From: Grimontia indica | GTDB lineage: Bacteria > Pseudomonadota > Gammaproteobacteria > Enterobacterales > Vibrionaceae | Direction of reading: 5' to 3' | DNA: 64,000 nucleotides | NCBI RefSeq assembly: GCF_000333895.2 | Contig: NZ_ANFM02000025.1 | Coordinates: 33,243 to 97,242 of the forward strand | Shown here: piece after piece, positions 35,119 to 44,788 of the stretch | How positions within the stretch are numbered: the first letter of the stretch is position 1 | Layout: every line of letters begins with the position of its first letter | Notes under the pieces: model-generated | What the model was told of the DNA's origin: nothing | What the model saw: the letters and a program-made list of their open reading frames with translations, nothing else | The model's database searches: none | Program-made: the position numbers and the translations under genes

Positions 35119-36360
35119 ATGTCCTTTAAAAGCGTTTCTGTTGTCGGCTTAGGCTACATCGGACTTCCTACCGCAGCCGTTGTGGCCTCACGCGGAATAG
35201 AAGTAATTGGCGTAGATGTTAATCCCAATGCCGTAGACACAATAAATCAAGGAAAGATACATATTGTAGAACCTGATCTTGATATCGTCGTTCGCGGTGT
35301 TGTCGCGACAGGAATGTTACGTGCCACGACCACCCCAGAACCGGCTGAAGCATTTATGATTGCGGTTCCAACCCCTTTCAAAGAAGGCTTCACACCTGAT
35401 CTAAGCTACATTGAGTCAGCAGCAAACGCTATTGCACCAGTATTGGAAAAAGGCAATCTTGTCATTCTAGAATCGACCTCCCCAGTTGGCGCGACGGAAA
35501 AATTAGCTGAATGGCTCAGCGCTGCGCGACCAGATTTGAGCTTTCCCCAAGACGCTGGCGACAGTGCGGATATTAAAGTGGCTCATTGCCCAGAACGTGT
35601 ATTGCCAGGTTATGTTCTTCAAGAATTGGTCTCGAATGACAGAGTTATTGGCGGGATGTCAAAGGCTTGTAGTGAGAAAGCCGTCGAGCTATACCAAACG
35701 TTTGTCCGCGGTGAATGTGTGATTACCAACGCGAGAACCGCTGAGATGGCTAAACTGACTGAAAATTCATTTCGTGACGTCAACATCGCATTCGCAAATG
35801 AATTATCTGTCATCAGCGACAAATTAAAAATCAATGTCTGGGAACTTATCAAACTAGCAAACAGGCATCCTCGCGTGAACATTCTAAATCCAGGACCAGG
35901 CGTGGGTGGTCACTGTATCGCTGTCGATCCTTGGTTTATCGTAGACAGTTGCCCTGATGAAGCCAAAATTATCCGTCAAGCTCGTTTAACAAATGATTCG
36001 AAACCACACTACGTCGTAGACCAAATTGAAAAGGCAGCGGATCAATTCAAAAAACCAGTCATTGCTTGCTTAGGCCTCGCATTTAAAGCCGACATCGACG
36101 ACCTCCGCGAAAGCCCAGCCCTGCAAATCGTCGAAGAACTGACGAAGAAAAATCTCGGACAGATATTTGCCGTAGAACCTAACGTTTCCGCGATTCCGGA
36201 AAACCTCGTACATGCGGGTGTAGAGCAGACGACGTTAGAAGTCGCACTTGAGAAAGCAAATATCATTGTTGTTCTCGTCGACCACAAACAGTTTAAAGCA
36301 GCAGACAAAACGTTATTCATGACCAAGTTCGTCATTGATACACGTGGGGTAGTGAATTAA
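35119..36360 (+). CDS. wecC: UDP-N-acetyl-D-mannosamine dehydrogenase
   Basis: WecC oxidises UDP-ManNAc to UDP-ManNAcA with two NAD+. The 413-residue protein has the N-terminal Rossmann motif VVGLGYIGLPTAAVVAS, MIAVPTPFK, the ESTSPVGATE segment, and the catalytic cysteine C266 in GVGGHCIAVDPWF. A C-terminal domain contains LGLAFKADIDDLRESPA. GAGGAG lies upstream of the ATG. The gap after wecB is 131 bp; tviB follows after 3 nt. Confidence 0.95.
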   Translation: MSFKSVSVVGLGYIGLPTAAVVASRGIEVIGVDVNPNAVDTINQGKIHIVEPDLDIVVRGVVATGMLRATTTPEPAEAFMIAVPTPFKEGFTPDLSYIESAANAIAPVLEKGNLVILESTSPVGATEKLAEWLSAARPDLSFPQDAGDSADIKVAHCPERVLPGYVLQELVSNDRVIGGMSKACSEKAVELYQTFVRGECVITNARTAEMAKLTENSFRDVNIAFANELSVISDKLKINVWELIKLANRHPRVNILNPGPGVGGHCIAVDPWFIVDSCPDEAKIIRQARLTNDSKPHYVVDQIEKAADQFKKPVIACLGLAFKADIDDLRESPALQIVEELTKKNLGQIFAVEPNVSAIPENLVHAGVEQTTLEVALEKANIIVVLVDHKQFKAADKTLFMTKFVIDTRGVVN

Positions 36361-36363
36361 GGC

Positions 36364-37644
36364 ATGAGTATGTACCAAGAAAATGTAAAGATCGGAATTA
36401 TCGGCTTAGGTTATGTTGGTTTGCCTTTAGCGGCTGAGTTTGGCAAAAAATATACAACTATCGGTTTTGATATCAATTCCAAAAGGATCCAAGAATTAGT
36501 TAATGGTCACGACTCTACGCTTGAGGTATCTGATCGCGAACTAAAAGAGTCAACTCTCCTGTCATACACATGCACATCTGGTGATCTTAAAGCGTGTAAT
36601 GTTTATATCGTTACTGTCCCAACACCTATAGATGAACACAAGCAACCCGATCTTTCGCCCCTAGTTAGAGCAAGTGAAATGCTGGGTCAGGTGATAAGCA
36701 AAGATGACGTTGTTATTTATGAGTCAACAGTATATCCAGGTGCGACCGAAGAAGTATGTATACCCGTATTAGAAGATGTATCAGGACTTAAATACAATGA
36801 CGACTTTTATGCTGGTTACTCACCAGAAAGAATAAACCCTGGTGATAAAGAACATCGTGTTACGAATATTCTGAAGGTGACTAGTGGTTCTACACCAGAA
36901 ATTGCTACTAAAGTAGATGAGTTATACAAGTCAATTATTACTGCAGGTACTCATAAGGCATCATCTATAAAAGTCGCTGAAGCTGCAAAAGTGATTGAAA
37001 ATACGCAACGTGATGTCAACATTGCTCTTATCAATGAGCTATCCATTATATTTAGCAAGCTGGAAATCGATACGCTGGAAGTTCTAGAGGCAGCGGGGAC
37101 CAAATGGAACTTTCTTCCATTCCGCCCGGGATTAGTAGGTGGACATTGTATTGGTGTTGACCCGTATTACCTAACGCATAAAGCTCAAAGTATTGGTTAT
37201 CATCCTGAAATGATACTGGCTGGCCGTAGATTAAACGATGGAATGAGCGCGTATGTCGTTTCTCAGTTAGTCAAAAAAATGTTAATGAAACGAATCCATG
37301 TCGAAGACTCAAACGTCCTCGTGATGGGACTAACCTTTAAAGAAAACTGTCCAGACTTAAGAAATACCAAAGTTGTAGACATCGTAAGTGAGCTCAAAGA
37401 ATACAACGTTAATGTCGATATTGCCGACCCTTGGTGTTCATCGAGCGAAGCACAACACGAGTATGGACTCACACTCGTTGAGGACATCAAGAAAAACCAT
37501 TATGACGCAATTATCTTAGCTGTTGGACACGCTGAGTTTAAAGAAATAGGCGCGGATATGCTCCACTCATATGGGAAAGAAAAACACGTAATCTATGATT
37601 TGAAATATATCCTCGACAAGCAAGATGTAGATATTCGTCTTTAA
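36364..37644 (+). CDS. tviB: UDP-N-acetylglucosamine/galactosamine 6-dehydrogenase (TviB/WbpO family)
   Basis: This nucleotide-sugar dehydrogenase of 426 residues is most like TviB/WbpO, which oxidises UDP-GlcNAc (or UDP-GalNAc) to the uronic acid, as in Vi-antigen synthesis. Visible motifs are [38 protein letters not shown], the catalytic C262 in [12 protein letters not shown] and [15 protein letters not shown]. It is clearly a different subfamily from the wecC and ugd dehydrogenases in the same locus. The next gene is the matching C4 epimerase, which makes UDP-GalNAcA the likely product of the pair. Confidence 0.9.
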   Translation: MSMYQENVKIGIIGLGYVGLPLAAEFGKKYTTIGFDINSKRIQELVNGHDSTLEVSDRELKESTLLSYTCTSGDLKACNVYIVTVPTPIDEHKQPDLSPLVRASEMLGQVISKDDVVIYESTVYPGATEEVCIPVLEDVSGLKYNDDFYAGYSPERINPGDKEHRVTNILKVTSGSTPEIATKVDELYKSIITAGTHKASSIKVAEAAKVIENTQRDVNIALINELSIIFSKLEIDTLEVLEAAGTKWNFLPFRPGLVGGHCIGVDPYYLTHKAQSIGYHPEMILAGRRLNDGMSAYVVSQLVKKMLMKRIHVEDSNVLVMGLTFKENCPDLRNTKVVDIVSELKEYNVNVDIADPWCSSSEAQHEYGLTLVEDIKKNHYDAIILAVGHAEFKEIGADMLHSYGKEKHVIYDLKYILDKQDVDIRL

Positions 37645-37705
37645 TGCTTCTAGTTTATATCTTTTAAGATCTAACTCTTCCCGAATCGACGGAACACAAT
37701 TTTTC

Positions 37706-38731
37706 ATGACAAAATTTGAACGCATAAAAAACGAACTGAAGTCAGAACCAAAGGTTTGGCTTATCACTGGGGTAGCTGGGTTTATTGGATCCAATCTGTT
37801 GGAAACGTTACTTACGCTCAATCAAAAAGTCATAGGATTAGACAATTTCGCGACAGGACATCAAAAAAATCTAGACGAAGTAAAATGTCTGGTCTCAGAC
37901 TCGCAATGGTCTCTTTTTACTTTCTATGAAGGTGACATTCGCAACTACGATGATTGCCAGCGTGCAACAAAAGACGTTGACTATGTACTCCATCAAGCAG
38001 CACTTGGCTCAGTTCCCCGCTCAATCAATGATCCCATTACAACAAACGCCGCGAATATCACCGGATTCCTGAACATGTTGAATGCGGCAAAAGAGCAAAA
38101 CGTCAAAAGTTTTACCTATGCAGCCAGTAGTTCTACATATGGAGATCATCCGGCACTACCAAAAGTAGAAGAAAACATAGGCAACCCTCTGTCTCCTTAC
38201 GCTGTTACGAAATATGTCAATGAACTGTACGCGGCAGTTTTCGCAAAAACATATGGGTTTAAGTCTATCGGTCTACGATACTTCAACGTATTCGGCCCTC
38301 GACAAGATCCAAACGGTGCTTATGCTGCCGTCATTCCTAAGTGGACATATGCAATGCTGAATGGCTTAGACGTCTTTGTAAATGGCGATGGTGAGACAAG
38401 TCGTGACTTTTGCTTTATCGAAAATACGGTTCAAATGAACATCCTCGCAGCGACTGCCGACGACGAAGCAAAAGACGCCGTGTATAACGTTGCGCTAGGT
38501 GACAGAACAACGTTGAATGAACTGTATGGTACGATTAGGTCATCATTGACAGCCAAGAATATCAACGTCAAAGGTGAATTAATTTATCGAGACTTCCGAG
38601 ACGGTGATGTTCGTCACTCACAAGCCGACATAACGAAAGCAAAAGAATGTCTAGGTTATTTCCCTGGAAAAAAAGTTTCCGAAGGAATCGAAAAATCAAC
38701 CATTTGGTACATTGAAAAGGGTCTTAATTGA
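37706..38731 (+). CDS. tviC: UDP-GlcNAcA / UDP-GlcNAc C4-epimerase (TviC/WbpP family)
   Basis: This extended short-chain dehydrogenase has 341 residues. It carries [19 protein letters not shown], the [14 protein letters not shown] segment typical of TviC/WbpP, the SSSTYGD catalytic serine region, the YAVTK motif and [21 protein letters not shown]. The family interconverts UDP-GlcNAc(A) and UDP-GalNAc(A). Placed directly after tviB, it probably yields UDP-GalNAcA, as in the Vi capsule pathway. Confidence 0.9.
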   Translation: MTKFERIKNELKSEPKVWLITGVAGFIGSNLLETLLTLNQKVIGLDNFATGHQKNLDEVKCLVSDSQWSLFTFYEGDIRNYDDCQRATKDVDYVLHQAALGSVPRSINDPITTNAANITGFLNMLNAAKEQNVKSFTYAASSSTYGDHPALPKVEENIGNPLSPYAVTKYVNELYAAVFAKTYGFKSIGLRYFNVFGPRQDPNGAYAAVIPKWTYAMLNGLDVFVNGDGETSRDFCFIENTVQMNILAATADDEAKDAVYNVALGDRTTLNELYGTIRSSLTAKNINVKGELIYRDFRDGDVRHSQADITKAKECLGYFPGKKVSEGIEKSTIWYIEKGLN

Positions 38732-38821
38732 ACGATATAACTCTGTCACTGACTCATCAACACTATTGATTCTGATCTAATTTGATTTCCAAGTAACTTT
38801 AGGATACTAATTTGGAATGCT

Positions 38822-40024
38822 ATGTACCTTAAAGCTATATTTCAGATACTAACAGGAAGTGTTGTATCTCAGATAGTTATGTTTCTATCCACATTCATCA
38901 TTGGTTTGTACTATTCAAAACAGGATGTCGGTGAATTTGCACTATTCTCTTCTTACATAGCAATTGGATGTATATTTACCTCTTTGAGATTAGAACAAGC
39001 AATTTCAAAATCACAGAGTCAAAATGAAGTCGTTTCTGCAATAGATATAACTTTGACCTCTACAGCGATAATATCTCTACTCTTCGGGACTGTCATCATA
39101 CCAATCGTGGCCTCTCAAGGTGTGACCAATACTTCCATTGGTATATTTTTGCTAACTGGAACGTTAGTGCTAACGGCAACAAATGTGACAAACGCACTAC
39201 TAGTATACCAACACAAATTTAAGGAATTATCGTATTCAAAAATAATCAAATCAGCTGTATTTATAATGACGCTTTATCCATTGAGCCTTGTCGAGAATGG
39301 TATTCTATGGTCATTCACACTCTCCTCTTCATTTCTTGTTATTTATTCATACAAGAAGGCAGAATTAGGTTATCATTTATCAATACAAAGAATAAAAAAT
39401 TCATTACTTGAAATAAAGCACTACGAGTATATTTATAAATATTCCGTACCGAATGCTTGTCTGAATACCTTTGCTCAGCAAATACCTATAATATCAGGTG
39501 CAATTCTATATTCCCCTTCAGTAATAGGTGTGTATTTCTTTGTTGACAAAATATTAAGAACACCTGCAGCAGTTATACTACAATCCTTAAGACCTGTGTT
39601 AATAAGGTTTTATTCGAATAAAAACTCAAGCATTCGAACATACTACATTCACTCTTTACTACTAATGATTTTAGGGTTCGTTTACACAGCAATAATCTAC
39701 ATTATCGCATACTATGCTTTCTCATCAAGCTATATGGAAAAATGGCAGGAAGGTATTGAGTATATAGTACCCGTTCTAATAATCGCATTTAGTCAACTGA
39801 CAAATACTGCAAGTGTTCCATTCCTTTTAGTGAAAAAGAAAACAAGAAGTTTGTTATACACAGAGATATCTAACGTTGCTTTAAGGTTAATGGTGTTTAT
39901 ATTTGCACTTAACAGTCCCACTGAGCCAAGCGAATTCTTTTACTATATGTCGATTATTTCAATAACAATCCTAACAATGAACGTTTTTATCGTTAAACTA
40001 TCTTGTGGCCCTAAAAATGAATAA
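38822..40024 (+). CDS. wzx: Wzx-type lipid-linked oligosaccharide flippase
   Basis: The 400-residue product is almost entirely membrane helices (about 12) with short polar loops and no soluble domain, as expected for an MOP-superfamily flippase that moves the undecaprenyl-linked repeat unit to the periplasm. The N-terminal helix pair (ILTGSVVSQIVMFLSTFIIG, then YYSKQDVGEFALFSSY) is characteristic of the family. The gene is notably AT-rich compared with wecC. Its end overlaps the start of the next glycosyltransferase by 8 nt. Confidence 0.87.
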   Translation: MYLKAIFQILTGSVVSQIVMFLSTFIIGLYYSKQDVGEFALFSSYIAIGCIFTSLRLEQAISKSQSQNEVVSAIDITLTSTAIISLLFGTVIIPIVASQGVTNTSIGIFLLTGTLVLTATNVTNALLVYQHKFKELSYSKIIKSAVFIMTLYPLSLVENGILWSFTLSSSFLVIYSYKKAELGYHLSIQRIKNSLLEIKHYEYIYKYSVPNACLNTFAQQIPIISGAILYSPSVIGVYFFVDKILRTPAAVILQSLRPVLIRFYSNKNSSIRTYYIHSLLLMILGFVYTAIIYIIAYYAFSSSYMEKWQEGIEYIVPVLIIAFSQLTNTASVPFLLVKKKTRSLLYTEISNVALRLMVFIFALNSPTEPSEFFYYMSIISITILTMNVFIVKLSCGPKNE

Positions 40025-41132
40025 CAAAACCAGACAGAAAAAAGTTCTCTACGTAATACAGTCGATATATCCAGAAAAGGCAGGTGCTGGCATCAACCTA
40101 CATGGTTTTTTAAAACGAGCCAGAAGTACATTTGACTCTAGGGTGCTTGCTGTAGAAAGTAACATTAGCCCACAGAGTAACGACGGCAATAATGGCTATG
40201 TGAGAAAAAAGAAAATAAGCAATTCAGGCTTGTTCTCAATGCTACTACAAGTAAAAAATGCTCCCGCATACATTAAACATGTAATGTGGTGTGATATAGT
40301 ACATTTCAAGTCTACACCGAAGGGATTGCTATTAATTACTATTATTGCAAAGATTCTTAGGAAAAAAATAATCCAAGAACCAACTTTAGTTGGGCATGAT
40401 GACCCTAATTCTTTTTATAAATATAAATCAAAAATACTACTAAATCTTGCATGGAAGTTGTCAGATTCGTATGTATTCATTTCCGAAGATGTAAAAAACA
40501 ATTCTGAGGGATATCAGGGAACTGTTATACCAAGAGGTGTAGAGTTAAGTCGGTTTAATAATAGAGTAAAGTCAGAATTGTATACAGAACTCGCAATAGA
40601 TAAAGACACATTGGTGTTTTCTCAAATTGGTAGAATATCAGACAGAAAAAACCAAAAAATGACACTAGCTATTGTAGAAAGAGTACGTGAAAAGCTAAGT
40701 TTAAAAGTCAAACTAATCTTTATAGGCCCAAAAGAAAACAATCCATATACTGAAGAACTAGAGCAACTCATTGCTCAGTCAGAAACTGATGTATACTTTA
40801 CTGGGCATGTAGATAATGTAGAAGATTATTTAGCGCTTAGCGACATATATTTATTCCCATCCAAAAAAGAGGGTTATGGCGTATCTGTGATACAAGCTTT
40901 AGCGTCTGAAAACATCACACTTATGTCTCCTGTAGGATGCTATAAAGATCTAGAGGATCTAGGATTCCTAGGTGTTGTTGATGGTGACACCGAACAATGG
41001 GCAGAAAAAGTAGTTGAAGTACTTTCCGGTAATAGATTGGATTTTTTGCAACGCAACCAATCCATTGTTGAAAGTCTTTCGCAAGAAAAAATTGTCGAAA
41101 GAGTGAAAGAGTTTTATTACGCAATACCTTAG
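40017..41132 (+). CDS. GT4-family glycosyltransferase
   Basis: This 371-residue GT-B enzyme presumably adds one sugar to the repeat unit. It has the N-terminal KVLYVIQSIYPEKAGAGINLHG and a C-terminal nucleotide-sugar domain with FSQIGRISDRKNQKMTLAI and FPSKKEGYGVSVIQAL. In the EX7E motif the second acidic residue is replaced by Gln (E-GYGVSVI-Q), which is unusual but occurs in some GT4 enzymes. I start at ATG 40017, overlapping the wzx stop, and not at the GTG at 40005. Donor and acceptor cannot be assigned. Confidence 0.82.
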   Translation: MNNKTRQKKVLYVIQSIYPEKAGAGINLHGFLKRARSTFDSRVLAVESNISPQSNDGNNGYVRKKKISNSGLFSMLLQVKNAPAYIKHVMWCDIVHFKSTPKGLLLITIIAKILRKKIIQEPTLVGHDDPNSFYKYKSKILLNLAWKLSDSYVFISEDVKNNSEGYQGTVIPRGVELSRFNNRVKSELYTELAIDKDTLVFSQIGRISDRKNQKMTLAIVERVREKLSLKVKLIFIGPKENNPYTEELEQLIAQSETDVYFTGHVDNVEDYLALSDIYLFPSKKEGYGVSVIQALASENITLMSPVGCYKDLEDLGFLGVVDGDTEQWAEKVVEVLSGNRLDFLQRNQSIVESLSQEKIVERVKEFYYAIP

Positions 41133-41152
41133 TTTACTAAAGGATACCAGAT

Positions 41153-42319
41153 GTGATTTTTGCTCTCATTTCTTTTGGAGTATTCTTCTTTAGTGGTGCT
41201 CTTCTTTTTCTATTTGATACAGAAAATCCCTCTAATATTTTTGCTGCTATATCTGCCCTATTTTATGGAGTGTCAGGAATACTACTTTTTGCACGACGAG
41301 TAGAGGCGATAAACTATATCATCGCGTCACGTTACCCAATGCTAATCTGTCTATTGGCTTTTTTATCAATCATTTGGAGTCATGATCAATCTCTAGCAAT
41401 CAATAGAAGCATTGCACTTTTAGGAACCATGATGTTTGCATTAACTATGGTCATTTATCTTGACTATGAGAACATCATTAAAGCCATTGTTTATCCTCTA
41501 TTTATTTCTGCACTTCTCGCAGTATTCTTTGCGCTATTCGTCCCTTCTATTGGCATTGATGATGGATCCAACATAAGTAGCCATTATGGTTTATGGCAAG
41601 GTACATTTGGGTTCAAGAATAGACTGGGACGTGTAATGGGATTGCTTGCAGTGGTAATCCTAGCACAAGATATTTTTAGCAAAAGAAAAACCAATATGAT
41701 GCTTGCAATCACGATTTTGGTTCTTCTCATGAGTGGATCATCAACACCAATATTGGCCGTTTTTTTTGTAAGCATAGCCAAAGCATATATAACAATTAGC
41801 CATCGAATTTCAATGCACCTAAAAATAGCTATTGGGATAACTTCAATATATGCAATGCTCTTAATTCCTTTTATTCTAGAAATAATTGTCGTTGATTTAA
41901 TGGGAAAAGATTTTTCTGGTTCTGGAAGAGTAGAAATGTGGACGGACATACTGTTTAGTATCGACTCACCTTATTTGGGATATGGCTTTGGCGGGGGATT
42001 CTGGGGCGAGTTTGGATATGCCAGCGGTCTTATAGAGTCGCGATACATTTTACTTGGCCATGCGCACAATGGCTTTGTAGACACTCTTATTGAGCTTGGT
42101 GTTTTAGGCGTGATTTTTTATTTTATGCTGCTATTAAAATGCCTTATAGACAGTTTGAGAAACTATCGAACTCAAGGTGAATATTTTCTGCTCCCCCTTT
42201 TTCTTTCAGTGTTTTTTATTATCTATTCTGTCACAGGAAGTGCATATATAAAACAAAATAATATCTTGTTCATCCTAGCATGTTTAGCTGCTTTCCTACC
42301 CTACAAGAAGGTTAAATAG
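41153..42319 (+). CDS. wzy: Wzy-type O-antigen/EPS polymerase
   Basis: This 388-residue protein with about ten membrane helices has the Wzy_C/O-antigen-ligase feature: a periplasmic loop after GRVEMWTDILFSIDSPYLGYGFGGGFWGE, ending HAHNGFVDTLIELGVLGVIF. It is the best candidate for the repeat-unit polymerase, since it lies in the flippase/glycosyltransferase core. The start is GTG 41153; the overlapping ATG at 41151 is followed at once by a stop. AAAGGA lies upstream. The gene is AT-rich. A second protein of this superfamily is at 53012. Confidence 0.82.
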   Translation: MIFALISFGVFFFSGALLFLFDTENPSNIFAAISALFYGVSGILLFARRVEAINYIIASRYPMLICLLAFLSIIWSHDQSLAINRSIALLGTMMFALTMVIYLDYENIIKAIVYPLFISALLAVFFALFVPSIGIDDGSNISSHYGLWQGTFGFKNRLGRVMGLLAVVILAQDIFSKRKTNMMLAITILVLLMSGSSTPILAVFFVSIAKAYITISHRISMHLKIAIGITSIYAMLLIPFILEIIVVDLMGKDFSGSGRVEMWTDILFSIDSPYLGYGFGGGFWGEFGYASGLIESRYILLGHAHNGFVDTLIELGVLGVIFYFMLLLKCLIDSLRNYRTQGEYFLLPLFLSVFFIIYSVTGSAYIKQNNILFILACLAAFLPYKKVK

Positions 42320-42320
42320 A

Positions 42321-43394
42321 GTGAAGTTACTATTTGTCATTTCTGCATTCTCAGTTGGCGGAACCGAAGTTAAAATTAAAAATATAGCGAATTACCTGGT
42401 CGAAAACTCGCTTGCTGAAGTGGATATTCTTTGTTTATCTAATGTAACAAAACTTAAAAAAGAACTTTCACCAAAAATACGATTTGTAACCATAGATGGC
42501 ACAGGTGGTTTTAGAGAATGGTTAACCTGTAAAAAAAAGATAAACTCTTTCCTTCTAAAAAATCCAAGCTACGACAAAACATTTTGGCTGAATTATTACC
42601 CAATTCTAATGGCACCAAAATCTAAGCAGCGAAAAATTGCCATGTTAAATACAAGCACTGTTTATGGATTATCTCAAAAAATAAAGAAACACCTAGCAGA
42701 AAGAAACTTACAGCATTTTGATAAGATTGTTTTAGGAAATAAATCTTTGAGTAAGGCGTTAGCCACCAGGCATCCACAGACTACAAGAAAAATTTCAGAA
42801 ATTTATAATGGCGTTGATATTAATCGATATACTTATCACCCTAAGCAAATAAACACCTCCAAGGCTATGACCCTCTGCATGGTTGCAAAACTCAGACCTG
42901 AAAAGCGACACTTCGATGTTTTGCAGTCGGTTACACAGTTAAATGAACAAGGGGTAGATATAAAGTTACTCATAGTTGGGGGCGCACATCACAGTTTTGT
43001 TGAGCATGCAGAGTCTCTCGAACAATACTGTAAGGATAATGCAATCGAACATCTCGTCGAGTTTGTTGGTGACACCAAATCTGTTAATAGTTATCTCCTA
43101 AAAGCAGACCTTTTTTTAATACCCTCTCACGAAACATTTTCTAACGCAGTTTTAGAGGCGATGGCATGCGGCACGCCAGTACTTGGCGCAAATATCGGTG
43201 GAAATGCCGAATTGATTGAAGATAACAAAACGGGTTATTTTCACACTTACTGCGATGTATCTAATATTACGGAAAGGATTTTAGAAATTCACAGTAATTT
43301 AGAGCAATTATCTTTTGTGTCCAAAAATGCACGCCAACTCATTGAAAGAAAATTTAGCTTTGAAAAAATGGTTAGCAATTATCTACAAGCTTGA
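42321..43394 (+). CDS. GT4-family glycosyltransferase
   Basis: This is a GT-B fold enzyme of 357 residues. The N-terminal LLFVISAFSVGGTEVKIKN is typical of GT4. The C-terminal donor domain has VAKLRPEKRHFDVLQSV and the complete EX7E motif in PSHETFSNAVLEAMACGTPVLG. The start is GTG immediately after the wzy stop, which suggests translational coupling. Its sugar specificity cannot be read from the sequence. Confidence 0.87.
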   Translation: MKLLFVISAFSVGGTEVKIKNIANYLVENSLAEVDILCLSNVTKLKKELSPKIRFVTIDGTGGFREWLTCKKKINSFLLKNPSYDKTFWLNYYPILMAPKSKQRKIAMLNTSTVYGLSQKIKKHLAERNLQHFDKIVLGNKSLSKALATRHPQTTRKISEIYNGVDINRYTYHPKQINTSKAMTLCMVAKLRPEKRHFDVLQSVTQLNEQGVDIKLLIVGGAHHSFVEHAESLEQYCKDNAIEHLVEFVGDTKSVNSYLLKADLFLIPSHETFSNAVLEAMACGTPVLGANIGGNAELIEDNKTGYFHTYCDVSNITERILEIHSNLEQLSFVSKNARQLIERKFSFEKMVSNYLQA

Positions 43395-43406
43395 TATCGG
43401 AGTATA

Positions 43407-44597
43407 ATGATGTTTAAAGACTTCTTATGGCTAATTTTAAAAGAAAATATAATCATAAATTTTATCTATAAATATTTAGCTCCAAAATTTTTTTATGGGC
43501 ACGTATTCTTGGATGTCAAAAACCTCCCAATAATAAACAAAGACTATATTCTAAAAATTGGGAACAAGCCTAACACTAAATTTAGTATTAAGGGTTATAC
43601 TAGCGGAACCACCAATAAACCTATGACAGTTTATCGGAGCTTAAAATCTATTTTCCTTGAAGAGTATATTATTAAATCATACATGTACGAGAATGGCGTA
43701 GGTATCTCTCCACGGATTGCAGTGTTAAGAGGTGATCACCTTTTCCCTGCCAGTCATACTGGTCCAACGTTTTGGGTTAAAACGTTGTTCACAAGGCGTT
43801 TATTTCTTTCTTCTTACCATATTTCTCAGGCCAACGCGCATTTATATCTTGAGGCACTCGAAAACTTTAAACCAGAAGTGATCATGGCATATCCTAGTTC
43901 GATATCACTCCTTGCTAAATTTGCTCAGAAACTTGATTGGAAGCCCAACTGGGATCTCGCCTGTGTATTGACTTCCAGTGAGCTGTTCTCAAAAGAAAAT
44001 CAACAAACGGTGGCCGGAGTTTTTGGTAAGGTTCTCGACCATTATGGTCAGGCCGAGCGTGTCGCTGCATTGCAACTTTGTGAACAGGGAAACTATCATA
44101 TTCGTCGCGATTACTCGCATGTAGAAGTGCTTCATAATGAGCATGGGCAACATATCGTCGGCACGAACATTTATAACTCTGCAATGCCACTTAGACGATA
44201 CGACACAAACGACTACGTAGAAGGATTCAATTCACACTCAAAGTGTTCATGCGGTAATCACTCGCCTTTTGTGGAAAAAATACTAGGAAGAGACGATGAT
44301 TACCTGATTCTTCCAAATGGGACCTATGTTGGCAGAATGGATGTGGCATTTAAGGGGGTGTCAACCATTGTCGAAAGCCAAATAGAACAAGTAGAACGAG
44401 ACCGAATAATTATTCGATACGTACCTAAAGAACTAGATAACATTAAAACTATTGAGCATGAACTATCGAATAAAATTCAAGAACGCCTTGGAGACTCTAT
44501 TAGGATAGAATTTATTACCATGGAAAAAGTCCCTAGAACACTCTCTGGGAAATTCCGTTCCGTATTACGATCTGAAGATGTTTTCACTGATATTTAA
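43407..44597 (+). CDS. CapK/PaaK-like adenylate-forming enzyme
   Basis: This 396-residue protein belongs to the phenylacetate-CoA-ligase-like (CapK) branch of the adenylate-forming superfamily. The ATP-binding P-loop is YTSGTTNKPM near residue 66. YGQAERVA corresponds to the YGxxE motif, PLRRYDTNDYV to the hinge region and RTLSGKFRSV to the C-terminal lysine loop. A cysteine cluster CSCGNHSPFV (about 280) is also typical of CapK proteins and may bind metal. Such genes recur in capsule and EPS loci without proven function. Here it might activate an acyl or amino-acid group for decorating the acidic sugars; this is speculative. No carrier protein gene is adjacent. Confidence 0.8.
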   Translation: MMFKDFLWLILKENIIINFIYKYLAPKFFYGHVFLDVKNLPIINKDYILKIGNKPNTKFSIKGYTSGTTNKPMTVYRSLKSIFLEEYIIKSYMYENGVGISPRIAVLRGDHLFPASHTGPTFWVKTLFTRRLFLSSYHISQANAHLYLEALENFKPEVIMAYPSSISLLAKFAQKLDWKPNWDLACVLTSSELFSKENQQTVAGVFGKVLDHYGQAERVAALQLCEQGNYHIRRDYSHVEVLHNEHGQHIVGTNIYNSAMPLRRYDTNDYVEGFNSHSKCSCGNHSPFVEKILGRDDDYLILPNGTYVGRMDVAFKGVSTIVESQIEQVERDRIIIRYVPKELDNIKTIEHELSNKIQERLGDSIRIEFITMEKVPRTLSGKFRSVLRSEDVFTDI

Positions 44598-44788
44598 TTT
44601 TTATCATAAAACATAATCACCACTACAATTTTAAATTAGCAAACCTTCAAGACCAATAATTTAATTTAAAATTAAGTCACCAGACATCGTTAAAAACAAA
44701 GCTAGTAAAAACACTCTTTAGAAAGATTACTTTTACTCCATATGTTATAAAAGCCAGTTTCAACTCCTCACTGTGACGCGATTAAAAT

